DNA of 64,000 nucleotides, from the NCBI GenBank assembly GCA_021234155.1, contig JAJEKV010000034.1, positions 62,001 to 126,000 on the forward strand, in the 5' to 3' direction. Position numbers and translations under genes: made by a program. The DNA is from Isoetes taiwanensis. Lineage: Eukaryota > Streptophyta > Lycopodiopsida > Isoetales > Isoetaceae. Positions 1 to 11,755 of this stretch are shown piece after piece. The notes below the pieces were generated by a model. That model was given only the letters and a program-made list of their open reading frames with translations, did not search any database and was not told where the DNA came from. Positions within the stretch are counted from its first letter, which is position 1. Each line of letters begins with the position of its first letter.

Positions 1-2506
1 AGATTTGGCATTTGAGGCGTTCAAGAATTTTGTAGCTGAAGAGGAATGCTCAACAGGGAGAAGAATAAGGTGCGTACGATCAGACAGGGGAGGTGAGTAC
101 ATGTCTAATAAATTCAAAGGTTTTTGTGCCAGTAGAGGAATAAAAAGACAATATACTTGCAGTCACACTCCACAACAGAATGGAGTAGCAGAAAGAAAAA
201 ATAAAACTATACTCAATGCTGTAAGATCAATGATCAAGCACTCAGGGCTACCAAATTTCTTATGGGAAGAAGCAGTTAAAACCGCTGTAGAAATCCAAAA
301 TGCATTGCCATCAGCAAGCTTAGATGGTGACTGCCCACTCCGGCTATGGTCGGGAAAGATGCCAAACTATGAGAAATTTAAAGTGTACGGATGTCTGACC
401 TATACTCATGTGCCTGAAGAACAAAGGCTGAAGTTAGATGACAGATCCATGATAACATATCTTGTGGGTTATGATGATCAGTCTAAGGGTTATAGAGTAT
501 ATAATCCCACGTCAAGAAAAATATTGATAAGCAGAGATGTACATTTTGTTGAAAACCAGCTGTACAAACCCAGGGATATTGAAAAAGATATGGAAATTTC
601 AGGGGAAAGAATTAAGGAAATGAAATCTGATGACAGGGCAGAAAATACAACATCAAATAATGATGAGATGGGAAACCATTATGACAGTGATGGAGATTCA
701 GAATCAATAGAAAGCAGTGAAGAAGAAAATATGAGAGGACATGAAGAAAATACTGCACAATATGAAAAAGTTACTGAGCACTTCATTAAAGATACAAAAA
801 AGAGAAGGACTGAAGGAGAAATTCTCAAGGATGAAGCTCCAGTTGATATCAGCTTATATGGAAGGCAGAATGACGGAAAAAGTACAAGGATACAATCGAG
901 AACTTTTGATGAAATATTACTAGTAATGGAAACGGGAATACCAGAAAGTTTTGAGGAAGCATTGAGCAGCTCTGATGCAGCCAAATGGATACAAGCAATG
1001 GATGAAGAAATGAGATCGTTTGATAGAACATCCACTTATGAAATAGTTGATCCACCAAAGTTGACAAATGTAGTTGGAAACAAGTGGGTGTATAAATTGA
1101 AACTAGATGCAGAAGGTAATCCCAAATATAAGGCAAGGTTAGTAGCCCAAGGGTTTACCCAAAAGAAAGGAATAGATTATAAAGATACATACTCACCTGT
1201 TGTCAAATTAACCAGCGTCAGGATGCTAATAGCATATGCAAATGTAATGGGACTGGAGCTGCACCACATGGATGTGAATACTGCATTCCTTAATGCAGAA
1301 TTGGAGGAAGACATATATATGAAAACAGCCCCCGGTATGAGAGAGAGGAAAAGACAAAGTATGGAAACTTAAAAGGCGGTTTTATAATGAAACAATCGCA
1401 TGATAAAGTGGTATAAATGCATTGACTCTTATCTTAGAGAGCAAGGGTTTAATAAATTGGATAATGATGGAAATGTATACATCTACAAGGAGGAAAACAG
1501 TTACTGCATAATAGCTTTGTACGTAGATGATTGTGTAATGATTGCCAATGGTCTAGGAATACTAAACTGTTGTAAAAGGATACTTGAAAGTAAATTTCAA
1601 ATGACAGACTTAGGCGAAGTTGAAAAGATTCCTTGGAATTGAAGTGGCCCGAGATAAAAGGAAAAAGATTCTTAATCGACACTGCACCGGATACATACAA
1701 TATATGCTTGAAAAATTTAACATGCAAGATCGCAACTCAGAAAGACACCAAAGACTTCGTGGTGCAAACTCTCTAAAGATCTTTGTCCAAAGACGGAAAA
1801 GGAAAAGGAAGAAATGGAAGCCATTCCATACGCATGATTGATTTGGAAGCTTTTTTGTATCGGCAAATAATACAAGACCGGATATAGCATACGTAGTAAA
1901 CGCTCGAAAGCGAGATATAATAATAATCCGGGAAAAGGCCACCGGATTAAAAAGAAAAAGAGTCCTGAGATATCTAAAGGGTTCACAGCATGTTGGCTTA
2001 GTATTCAATTCAGAGGAATTACAGCTAAAGGCATATAATGATGCAGACTGGTGTGTTGATTTAGATGAGAGGAAGTCAACCTCTGGTTACGCACTAATTC
2101 TTGGAGGCGGGCCAGTTAGTTGGAGAAGTAAGAAACGAGGGATCAATAGCCTTATCCACGGCGGAAATCTCGAGTATCAAGCAGCTACATTAGTTGCTAA
2201 AGAAATAATATGGGCTAGAAGATTTCTCGGACGAAGTTAGGAATAACACAAAAAAGGGCAAAGATCAGACTTTTCTGTGACAACCAGAGTTGCATTGCAA
2301 TGACAAAGGACACGGTTCTTCATGAAAGAACCAAGCACATCAAAATGGAGATGCACTTTATTAGGGAAATGGTGAACAGAAGTTTTATACAGCTGAGTTA
2401 CATCAAGTCTGAAGATCAATTAGTCTGACTTGTTCACAAAAGCATTAAGTGGAAACAGATTCAAAAGATGGCAGTAAGAATTAAACTGCTGAGAGAGCCA
2501 CAATTA
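1..2506 (+). pseudogene. Ty1-copia pol remnant (integrase, RT, RNase H), open at the left window edge
   Basis: The frame is open from base 2 and runs to 1372. It carries the end of the integrase core (SDRGGEY, then HTPQQNGVAERKN, the second Asp and the Glu of DDE) and the start of copia RT (WVYKLKLDAEGNPKYKARL, then DYKDTYSPVVK). The frame breaks near 1330-1400. The RT continues at 1400-1642 with the catalytic LYVDD, breaks again near 1625 and goes on in a third frame with FLGIEVARDK. RNase H follows around 2020-2430 (AYNDADW, RKSTSGY, CDNQSCIAMT), with more frame changes and an in-frame stop near 2427. Order INT before RT is diagnostic of Ty1-copia. With at least three frame breaks it cannot make an active polyprotein. 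The gag and 5' LTR lie outside the window. Confidence 0.9.
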
Positions 2507-2823
2507 TGATCCGAAGGGGAATGAGAAAAATATAGATGCACAAAAAATATTATGGTCGATCAAAATTGTTGGAGAATAGCCAAGGAAAAGGTTATTTGAC
2601 CATTATGGTTCTAACCTATTCAAGGCTTTTGAAAAATAAGAGGAATATCTTGGAAACAATTATCTAACTTATAGTTCTAGTTGCTTCAAGATATAAACCT
2701 AGAAGATCCTCTAGATGATGGAAAAATCGGAAGGTTCTATTATGAGCATAAGGAGATAAAGGGAAAACCAAAGGAAAGAAGAAAGGGGATTAAGAACTTG
2801 CCTTATGCATACGTTTAACACGC
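2507..2823 (+). repeat. Probable polypurine tract and 3' LTR of the copia remnant
   Basis: Just after the copia pol stop is a purine-rich stretch (GAAGGGGAATGAGAAAAATA, from about 2512) of the kind that primes plus-strand synthesis. A canonical copia LTR start, TGTTGGAGAATAG, occurs at about 2567, and a TATA-like ATATAAA lies near 2693. The 3' end is unclear; a TTAACA at about 2815 followed by a T-run is a candidate. Without the second LTR the borders cannot be verified. Confidence 0.35.
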
Positions 2824-3316
2824 TATTTTTTTTTTTCTAAGCTCGCCCAATGTTTTGAGCCAAGCAACAAGAGAATCGGTCGGTGGTGCAAAACCGCCGG
2901 ACTGATCTCGGAATAAATGAAGAAGCATAGATTGAATTAACTTACAGGTTTAAAGCAGATTGAATCGGCCGGATTTGAGTGCCACGGATTGCGTTTGAAG
3001 GTTGGTCAGATGTGCTACAGTGAATGGGTCAATCCCATTGCTACAGTGACCCGAGCTTCATTATTTCCTATAGTTCTAATTGATATCTATAGTTTTAATG
3101 ATGCTTAGTATATTTTCAATGGTTTTATTGCTTGGATATTACAATTGCAAATGCTTCATGTTAAACTGGTACTAGTATACATATGGGATAATTTTGTTCA
3201 CTGAGATCTTATGTGCATAAAACGATCACATTAGTGTTCTTGCTCAGTAAAAGGTTTGTGGTAGCAATGTTGAAGAATTGACAAAGACTTAGCCTATTAA
3301 ATTTAATTTTTTCTCT
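2824..3316. other. No gene recognised
   Basis: A T-run is followed by AT-rich DNA with no convincing coding frame on either strand. It may include the rest of the copia LTR or flanking DNA. Confidence 0.4.
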
Positions 3317-4028
3317 TCATGTTTGGTCCAGTTTTGATTGTTGATCCTCCAATGCTGCCATTTTTGCTTCAACATTCCTCTCTGCTTCCTGGACCAACCT
3401 AATATAAACTGCTCTCTCCTCATCCCTTCTTTCCTTTAACTCAGTTAATTTCTTGCTTAAAGATGTTTTCACATTAGAAGAAGTTACTGATAACTTCTAA
3501 TTGCTCCTTTGTGTAACTCTTAGCTGAAGTTCTTGGGGCTTTTGCATTTGCATTGCTAGATTTCACTGTCACCACCTCACTAGATAGATCAGAATCCTTT
3601 TGCTTCGATCTGGCCCATGCTTTGACATCTTCCCAGTCCACTTCTGCACCTTTCAAATGCAATGCAAATGCCCTTGAGAAGTACAGAGGGACATAGTGAT
3701 TCATAACATCTTTGCTTCCAAAAGCAAATTCATACCATTTGCAGAATTCTTCTGTCCACTTCATATCAATTCTGTCATCCTTATAGCCATACCTGCTTGG
3801 TGCTTCATCACCCCATATCTCTCTTACCATAGCATCATACTGCTCGTAAACATCACAAAAATTCAGTTGTTTGAGCTGTCTTACAGAAGACCTGGTATCA
3901 TCAGGAGGTAAAAATTCCCTTTTGGCATGCGAACTTGAAGCTTTCTTATTTGCTTGAGGCTTTCCGGTCCTTGGAGACTTTCTTGAACCCTTGATTGGTG
4001 TCTTCTTTGGGGTCTTTGCCATGTTCAC
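3317..4028 (-). CDS. Lysine-rich hypothetical protein, probably frameshifted or with an unrecognised small intron near its 3' end
   Basis: I do not recognise this family. The start at 4028 gives MNMAKTPKKTPIKG; a second Met at 4022 is equally good. Residues 1-35 are basic and Ser/Pro-rich, like a nuclear targeting tail. Residues 50-150 look like a folded domain rich in aromatic residues (FCDVYEQYDAMVREIWGD, WTEEFCKWYEFAFG, YVPLYFSRAFALHLKG). The first frame stops at 3474. In the neighbouring frame coding-like sequence continues for about 50 residues (KKLTELKERRDEERAVYIR and on to LEDQQSKLDQT) to a stop at 3317; it is highly charged and likely coiled-coil. A one-base shift or a missed splice near 3480-3490 would join the two. 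Possibly a transposon accessory protein, since it is flanked by repeats, but that is a guess. Confidence 0.5.
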
Positions 4029-4559
4029 AGTACCTGCAAAATGAACAAAGCAACAAATTTGATTTCATAAGATAAATTTGCCCGAAATATTTGAAGATCA
4101 GACCTTAAACCAAACGCATTGGTTATATTCATGTTAAACCTACATCGATTTAGCTTTAAAAATACCGCTTTTTGATTTTTAATCCGTAGAACCAGTTCTG
4201 TTACTTCTTGAATTCATTTTCGGACTGAAATCACAGAAAATTAAAACTACAAAATAAAGAAAACAAAACTTACAGGCAGATCACACGAATATGCAGTGCT
4301 CCGAGCCGGTTCAAACGTTCTAGCAGTGCCAATTCTCGGAAAACAAACCAATGCGAGCTTTACTCGGTTAGCCAGCTCATTGCGGATTTGCTTCATATAA
4401 TTGCTTGTATGATATTTATAAATGTGTATAAGAGGTGGTAAATGTGTTGAAGAGGTCCTAGGATACAAACCATGTTATGTTCAAAACGATATGCCAACGA
4501 CTTGGTTTATAATAAGCAACCAAGACCTAATTTCTTTTAAAATAAATACAATTCATTAC
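4029..4559. other. Upstream region of the lysine-rich gene; nothing else recognised
   Basis: AT-rich sequence that would hold the promoter of the minus-strand gene ending at 4028. No domain-bearing frame is seen. Confidence 0.4.
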
Positions 4560-4945
4560 ATTCGGCCCTTTGGTTTGTTGAAGGCCCCGAAGGGGACAAA
4601 TTTTTTTTAGGTATAACACAAACCATTACATTCCACACTTAAAAATAAAATTCCCCCTTAAACCCCCTTTGGTTTGGGTGCATATTCACACGGGGGGTGA
4701 CCTAGGGCAGCGAAAGCCCCTAAAATCATATTATACATGTACAAAGTCAACACCATATAGTACATTGCCTCAAATCTTATAGTATTTTGCAAACTATGTT
4801 ATACAGTATACCAAAACTTGTACATGCATACCCCACAAATGAGGATTTCTATGTACGGTCTAGATCCAGGAATAAAGGGCATATATGCTTATCTAACAGC
4901 TCTCGATGCCCGGAGTCACCCCCCGTGTGAATATGCAACTTTAAG
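4560..4945. repeat. Dispersed repeat with long terminal inverted repeats (MITE-like)
   Basis: Bases 4679-4937 begin TGCATATTCACACGGGGGGT and end with its reverse complement (ACCCCCCGTGTGAATATGCA). The inverted arms extend to about 39 bp with a few mismatches (GACCTAGGGC against GACTCCGGGC, then GCGAAAGC against TCGAGAGC). The left flank from about 4560 (GGCCCCGAAGGGGACAAA, then CCCCCTTAAACCCCCTTTGG) is shared with three copies at 35.65-37.02 kb, so the mobile unit may be larger than the inverted-repeat part. No clean target duplication is visible. Confidence 0.6.
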
Positions 4946-5730
4946 CAACATAACTTTGTGATTCTCTTCTACCGTTTTATAAAGCAACATGCCTACACTT
5001 CAAACTTCAAAATAGTGCGCTCTTTGCCATGTGCCCTTGCGAGAAGGGCACACTTCATTACCATCATCCATAGAGTCAGTCATAGTGGCAGAATTAGCAG
5101 CCGAGAATTAACTAATCTATATCTGTTGCTATTAACTGCAGAATACCATTTTTACCTGAAAACTCACAAAAAAGAGTCCTCTGACTCTATGGCTAACGCT
5201 GATGCACCCTTCCTCTTGTAGTGAGATTACATTGGGAAACTCCAATCACAGGGGGTTTCGCAGAAACTCGCCTGGCGGCACCGCCGAGAGCAACTACCGT
5301 CACTAGGCTAGTTTCTTTCCCCTTCCAAAGATACTACTTTATACACAACACGTACAATAGCAACTTCATCCGCATGTTTACAATTTCAAGGATAAATGCA
5401 GTTAGTTATGTGCATGCTTGGAGGAGATGCTTATTGTAGAAAAATGTAGTTATTGTAGAAATGTTTACTTTATGCGAGATGCTTATTATCGAAGATTTCG
5501 TTTTCCACCAAATTTCTGAAATTGAGCAACTACAAAACCAGGGTAAATCAAGTGTGAACTCAAAGGCATACGTACCATGGATACAGAGCATTTCGTTAAT
5601 CACAATGTATTTAAAAATAAAAAACATTACCATAGTTAGTTCGTTTTGCTTGTTAAGAGAGAGCAAGAGGTGACTCACTCAACTCGAAACAAATAAAGAC
5701 AAAAGCACCAACTAGTTAAAATGAATGGTA
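4946..5730. other. Downstream flank of the IQD gene, probable 3' UTR; otherwise unassigned
   Basis: The stretch lies just beyond the IQD stop codon, so part of it should be its 3' UTR. It contains a more GC-rich patch at 5220-5310 and a short local repeat (GGAGATGCTTATTGTAGAAA and GCGAGATGCTTATTATCGAA, 5421-5500). No recognisable protein. Confidence 0.35.
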
Positions 5731-8228
5731 TCATCTAAAGCCGCCATAAGACTGCTTCAAGTCAGCAGCAGATTCACCATGGCTTTCTCTGAAGAAGAGG
5801 AGGGACTTCTCAATTTTAGAGTTACTACTAGACAAGCTCTTCATGCTAGGGCTGCGTTGGGGGTAACCGAAAGGCGCGGCCTTACGGGGGCCATTCGGTG
5901 GACCATTCCCGTCCGGAAAGGACAGGCGGCGTCTCGCAGAAAGGTAAGGATCTTTGTTCTCCCGATCGGGAGTGCCGGGCCTCTGCTTCGGGGTGCTATG
6001 AGACCTGAATTTAGCTTTTGCAGATTCTGTGATGGCCATGTAGTTCGGCAATCCGGCAGGAAAGCTCATGAGGCTATCATCATCTCTTACAGAGCTTGTG
6101 ACGCTGCAGCGGCCGAATTTTAACGCTCCATACGGCATGCTTGCACAGCTCCGCATTGTGGATCCGCTTCTTGCTGTAGAAACATCATCGTCTGCTACCG
6201 TTCTGGGTCTTGGGCTTGCAGATCTGACATGAATTGATGCAGGTTTTTGGACCACCGGAGGCGGCGTAAGTGGCGAATGCGGAGCAGTATGAACATCTCT
6301 AGGCGTCGCTGTGCCAGGAGTTGAATAGCTTCTTGTCATTGGAGTTGCAGCAGAACAACTCTGCTGATTCTGATGGCTCTGGTAATTGTTCTGATAAGAG
6401 GGATAGTTCTGATAACTACTCTGATGATTCTGGTAAGTAATGTTTTGAGAATTTGTTGCCTGTGGAGGAGGATTTTGTAGCTGATGCTGATTTGGGTTTG
6501 TACTATTTTTCCTTCGTTCTGATTCGATCTCCATCTCCAGAGCTTTGGCCAATCCATCGTCGGAACCTTCTGTTAAATCCTTATCCAAAACACGGCTTTC
6601 CCATGGCCTGGCTGCCATCCATCTCTCGAGCCAGCTCCATCCCCAGTGGGGCTTGTCAGGGTCGGAATCAGTCACCATCTGAGCGCCTGCTGCACCGTCA
6701 TCCTTGCTCGGAGACCGCCATGGCTGAAACAATGAATTTAATGAAATGCTTGGCTTATCTCTCACCCAAATCTTACACCAAATTTATTCCTCTTACCACT
6801 TGATGAGAAAATGCATACGCCATAGCCCTCTCTCTTTTCATCGCAGCTTCTTGCCTGCTCTGTATCTTTGCTTGAACGTCTTGTAGTGATCCGACACTAT
6901 CAATCCATCCGTCTGATGCAGTAGGATTTGTATCAGACTGAATTTAACAGACAAAACAGCAAGATTAGCCAGGAGTACATTTGGCGGCAATGCCAGATGC
7001 AAGAACCCTAAAATTTTACCAGAGATTTTGCAGATTGTGTCTCGGCTTGCCTTCGAGCATGTATTTGCCTCTGCACTGCTTGCCCTTCTTCAGACATTCT
7101 TACCCTCCGAGCTCGAACTCGGGCTTGAACTCTTACCAGAGCTTGCATACATCTAAGTGTAATATGGGCTTGTTTCCTTACTGTGTGACCTCTAACCAGA
7201 GCCTGCAGTCTTACAAGCCCCTTCAACGCTCGAAGGGCACGTCTAGCCTGTTCCAGCAATTAAATACAGCTTCAAAAGCATAAAAATTAAATCCATCATA
7301 AAGAATTCGACAGAACTACGCAGATTTGCTGATGAGTTCAGTATTCTGCAAAGTCAAGTCTTCGAATAATGGCCTGGGTTAAAGGGGAAAATTCTACCTA
7401 CAAAAAGCTATGAATCAACAGAAGCTCTGTAGCAAGCACAAGTGCTGGCGCATTGGCAAGAACCGAGGTAAAACAGTACTTTTCAAGAATGTTTGCAAGA
7501 ATAGACCAAACTGGCTGGCCGACAGCTCACATTACAAAGGCACTATACGAAGCCTCTGCTTTTTTATGCATATTTAAAATAGAATGCTGCTGGTGAAGAA
7601 ATGCTTGCAGAAAACAGTGATCCTTTAAGGATTTTTGATAAAGAAACGTGCAATATCGCTATTTCCGAAGGGATTTTTGTGATCTTGGATGAATACTAAG
7701 CATCATTTAACAAATTACGAAGGGATTATAGGAGATTGGAGACGATTAGAACGTACCAGATATCCACGAAAGGCTGTTTGAATTCTTGTAGCGGCCCATT
7801 CTTCAGGGGTTTGTGTGCTAAAAATGGAAGAACCCCTGCCCGAGCCAGTAAGGCGAACAACCTCTGCAGCTGCATGTGCTGCAGCGACGGCAGCCTCGGC
7901 AGCGGCAGCTGTGGCCGCAGCTACAGCTATTGCATGCTTGCTTTGCTGCTGCCCAGCTTCCACAAGATTATTCTTCTCAGGCACCTCCTTAACCCCTGTT
8001 TCTGGCTTGGTTTTTGTCGATCTTCCAAAGCTCCATCTTCTGTGAGACTTCTTCTGCAGAAAAAACCCACGCCATTAATAATCCTGTCGTTATTCATGCA
8101 AGCACAAAAAGACGCTGGATCTTTCTTACTTTGTCTTCTTTACTATGAGCTGCTTCAGCTTTTGCTACATCTTCCGGCGATGGCTTGGACCTAAAAGCTT
8201 TCTTCACTGCGGCAAACCACTTCGCCAT
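5731..8228 (-). CDS. IQ67-domain (IQD) calmodulin-binding scaffold protein, 5 exons, 585 aa
   Basis: Exons by GT-AG borders: 8228-8130, 8053-7757, 7247-7020, 6937-6797, 6723-5731, all phase 0, giving 585 aa. The N-terminus [20 protein letters not shown] and the RRWSFGRS motif are typical of the family. The IQ67 core spans exons 2-3: [16 protein letters not shown], then [20 protein letters not shown], then [19 protein letters not shown], with IQ motifs that bind calmodulin without calcium. The exon 2/3 border falls inside the first IQ motif, the conserved intron position of the family. An Ala-rich stretch (residues ~65-100) precedes it. [20 protein letters not shown] follows at the start of exon 5, and a DUF4005 region ([19 protein letters not shown]) near residue 500. 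Known role: microtubule or membrane scaffolds linking calmodulin to cell shape. The fourth donor is ambiguous by 3 bp. Frame is intact; likely a working gene. Confidence 0.95.
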
Positions 8229-8756
8229 TACTCGCTTAACAAAGGCCTTTTAACCTGGATCAAACCGCGAAAAACAGAGCTCAGGTGCTAGTTTTTTCTC
8301 ACTGTTTCATCCCTACTTTTGTTTCGAAACTCGGAATGGTTCCGGCATTGAAAGGAATCAAAGATTTTCACAAACTGGAGCAAGTCTAAATGCAGAAAAT
8401 GCAGGGCATTGAAGCCATAGCTGGAGCTTAGACATTACCAGACGTCAGAGCTGAGGGAGAAGAGATAAACGAGCTCTTTTCGTCGAATCCGCACCATTTT
8501 TAGCACGGGCCATAGCCGTGCTCTACAGTTTGCTCCGGCGCCTTCTTGCAAAAATCATTTACTCTTCCAACTACTGCTGTAATGCGTCGTCTTCCATAGT
8601 TTCCTAGATCTATCGGCCGGCCCCGCTCTGCCGGGAAATGACGGGCCTGTATTTCTCCCGGCCGACAATTACTCCCCGCCGGCGAATTTTGGCGATCCGG
8701 AAAGATTTGTCCTGTAGTCTAACTGTGCGGTGTGAACAGGTCGCTGTTACCCAAAC
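8229..8756 (-). promoter_or_regulatory. Presumed 5' UTR and promoter of the IQD gene
   Basis: Placed only by position upstream of the ATG at 8228. A possible 5' UTR splice acceptor (TCCAG before GTTAAAAGG) lies about 30 bp upstream of the ATG, so a leader intron is possible. The GC content rises around 8520-8720, unlike the flanking AT-rich DNA. No TATA box can be assigned with confidence. Confidence 0.3.
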
Positions 8757-9925
8757 GGTCCTCCGAGGTTACGTTGATTCCAAGCAAATTTTTTTTTTCG
8801 GGAAAGAAGCCTTTGGTTCGGTCCGACCTTCGGCCCTTGACGTTTTTTGACCCCATCATAGACTTCATATTTTTCTTCTTTTGGTCATTCCTTATATCCA
8901 TGCATATTCTTCTTTACTTTTGCTATTATTCTTTTCTTGTGAATTCTTCTTTAGCCTGCATTCTCGGCTCCTTCACATGTAGAACATGGTTTCTAATGAT
9001 GTACCTGTAGAAGCAGTGTCTATATCTCTCAAGCATTTGTCATGTAGTTTTTGCCTCGTTCTATTCAGACAACACAACCACCTTCCCTTTGTAACCCTAA
9101 TGCGTGTTCGTCTCTGTTTCGTGCTCTCGGCTCCTTCATCTCCAAGTTCCATGTTTTTGGCCCCTTCTTGGATATCACTGCTCTCCTGCCTCCTCCTTAG
9201 TATCTACCTATCTCCTCAAGTTAGTGTATTACTTGTTGGGTTCAAGTTCAGCATTGGGGGATAACCATCTTCTTCGATTTATGATTTGCATGTCCTTTCA
9301 CCGACATAAACTAATGCAAGTCTTTTTCTTTTTCAACACGGTTGTTACAAAGTTTCCCGCAAAGTTTATCCAATGTGAGTTGTTAGTCTAATGATTGCTC
9401 TCGTTTATACATATTAATTATCCATATACAATATTTTATAGAGACTAGACATCTGTAGATGCTTCTAATGGGAAAGATCTTGCATAATGCAACTAAATCA
9501 CAATCTAGAATTCATACACATTCTCTAGACTCATTAAATGTTTGTTAGGTTTACAGTTTGTTGCCTTCAATTCGTATTCGTATACAAAATAGAATAAGCT
9601 ATTTTTATCTACTTAGTTTGACTAAAAGAAATACTTAAACCAAAAAAAGGACTTTATATGGTGCAAGATATTGAATATAGTTGGGCTACAAATTGTTGGT
9701 CTTATCAAGGTCTTGCATAGATTGAAGCTTTCTCAACTTCTACCAACGATCGAGCATGTTGTTGTTGTTGTTGTTGTTAAACTCTAGTATGCCTTACTGA
9801 TGTCTTCGCATCCTTCAATACTTGTTGTCAAGAAATTGTGGCTAAAAATCAAAAATCAACTTAGTTGGAAGAGACATTTCGCATATCTTTTCATCTAGAA
9901 TCCATTAAGGGCAAGTGGTGCTAAT
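8757..9925 (+). repeat. Old direct duplication, unit 1
   Basis: Aligns by eye with 10029-11755. Anchors are GTCCTCCGAGGTTACG at 8758 against GTCCGCCGAGGTTACG at 10031, GCATGTCCTTTCACCGACAT at 9287 against the same block at about 11148, and ACATTTCGCATATCTTT at 9874 against 11708. Many substitutions and indels; no intact frame is shared. Source unknown. Confidence 0.7.
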
Positions 9926-10028
9926 CTGTTAATGTTTAAGTAGGCTTACAACATTCTTACTCTAGCTACAGGGCTTCAGATTGCAGACACCACAAAAAAA
10001 GTCGATCCAACTTCTATATTTTTACTCG

Positions 10029-11755
10029 AACAGTCCGCCGAGGTTACGCTGATTCCAAGCTTCCCTTTTTTTCCCCTGAAAAGAAACCTTTAGTTTGGTC
10101 TGAATATCGGTTGTTGACATTTCTTGACAGGAACTTTATATTTTTCTTCTTTTAGTAATACCTTTACATTCATGCATACACTTCTTTCTGTGTGAGATGG
10201 ACACAATTATTACAGTTAATACAAGTCTTGCTCCCATACTCTGATGACTAGTGTATGGAACAAGGGATGCTTTAGTGTAGATAGTAGAAACATTGTGTTG
10301 AGCTGAGAGTGCCGACATTGGAAAGGGAACATGTCCAGTTAGCAGTACAAACCTCTCCACAACACATAGTGAACTAGGAGCCGAGGTCTCAAGCTAGCGC
10401 ACAAAAGCAGGCTAAACCAGTATCTACTAGCTAAACTAGTATCTACTGCTAGGACCATGAACTTGTATATTATGGGTTGCCAAAGTAGAGACTAATGCCC
10501 ATTTAGATGTGGATAAGGCTTTGCATGTCTTAACTGATGTCATGCATGTGAAGGTTACTGGAGTTGTCTTTGATACTAGGGTGAGAGCGGCAAGATCTGA
10601 TCACCTTCGACATCTTTTGTTTTCATGTTCTTCACATGGCAACCATCTCAGAGGGACCAGTTTCTTAGTATAGGAGGGCATCTCTCCTCTTCAATTGTGT
10701 AACTGTAAGAAGGAACTCTGCAAGGTGAGGGCAACTCGCTTGCAAAAGAAATGGGCAGTGTACATGAGAGGTTCAACAATCATACTAAGCCAATGGCCTA
10801 TCAATCCTCTGATTGGATATGTGTAGATTATATAAGTAGCACAAAATTACCATTAACACTAGCATTATCTTTTTCGTACGTTTTGGGCTTCCATGCCCCT
10901 TTTGTTGTTTGGGTCCCATGGCAGATTTGACCCCGCTAGACGATAAAAAAACCTCTGTCTAACGCGTGCTCCTCTCTACGTTCTGTGTTTTTAACTCCTT
11001 CATCTCCAAATTTTGTGTTTTCAAGTGCCTTTTTGGATAACATTGTTATATCATGTAGGATCCTATTCTATCTCTTCAACTTAGTGCATTACTTGTTGGG
11101 TTCAAGGACAATATTGGGGGTAGCCATCTTCTTTCAATTTATGATCTGCATGTCCTTTCACCGGCATAAACTAATGCAAGTCTTTTTCTTTTCTCAATAC
11201 CATTGTTACAAAGTTTCCTGCAAGGTTAATCCATTGTGAGTTGTTACTCTAATGATTGCTCTCATTTATCCATATAAATTATCGATATAAATTATTCATA
11301 GAGACACATATCTAACAACGCCTCTAATGAGAAGTTTCTTGCATAATGCAACCAAATCACAATCTAGAGTCCATACAGATATGTGGACTAATTAAATATT
11401 TGTTAGGTTAAATTTTGTTGCTGTCAAACATATAAAATAGAATAAACTATTATTGTGTACTTAATTTGACTAGAAGAACATACTTATACCAAGATGGACT
11501 TTAAAATGATACAAGGTATCTATTATAGGTGGGCTACAAATTGTTTGTCTCATCAAGATCTTGCATAGGTTAAAGTTTTGTGCACTTTCTACGCACGATC
11601 CAATATGTTTTTTTGACATCTATTGCCACTATGCATTGCCATGATGTCTTGGAATCTTTCAATACCTCTTTTCAAGTCTTGGATGAAAATCAATTTAGGT
11701 GGAAGACACATTTCGCATATCTTTCCATCAAGGAGTTATTAAGGGCAAGTGATTT
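10029..11755 (+). repeat. Old direct duplication, unit 2, with an interrupting segment
   Basis: Second copy of the unit at 8757-9925. It is about 560 bp longer because a stretch at roughly 10190-10950 has no counterpart in unit 1. That stretch has no recognisable coding content and no clear target duplication. No element type can be named. Confidence 0.65.

Noticed and set aside
7736-8194. Plus-strand Cys-rich frame opposite the IQD gene
   Set aside because: It is the complement of the Ala-rich coding region of exon 2 and runs across two exon borders of the real gene.
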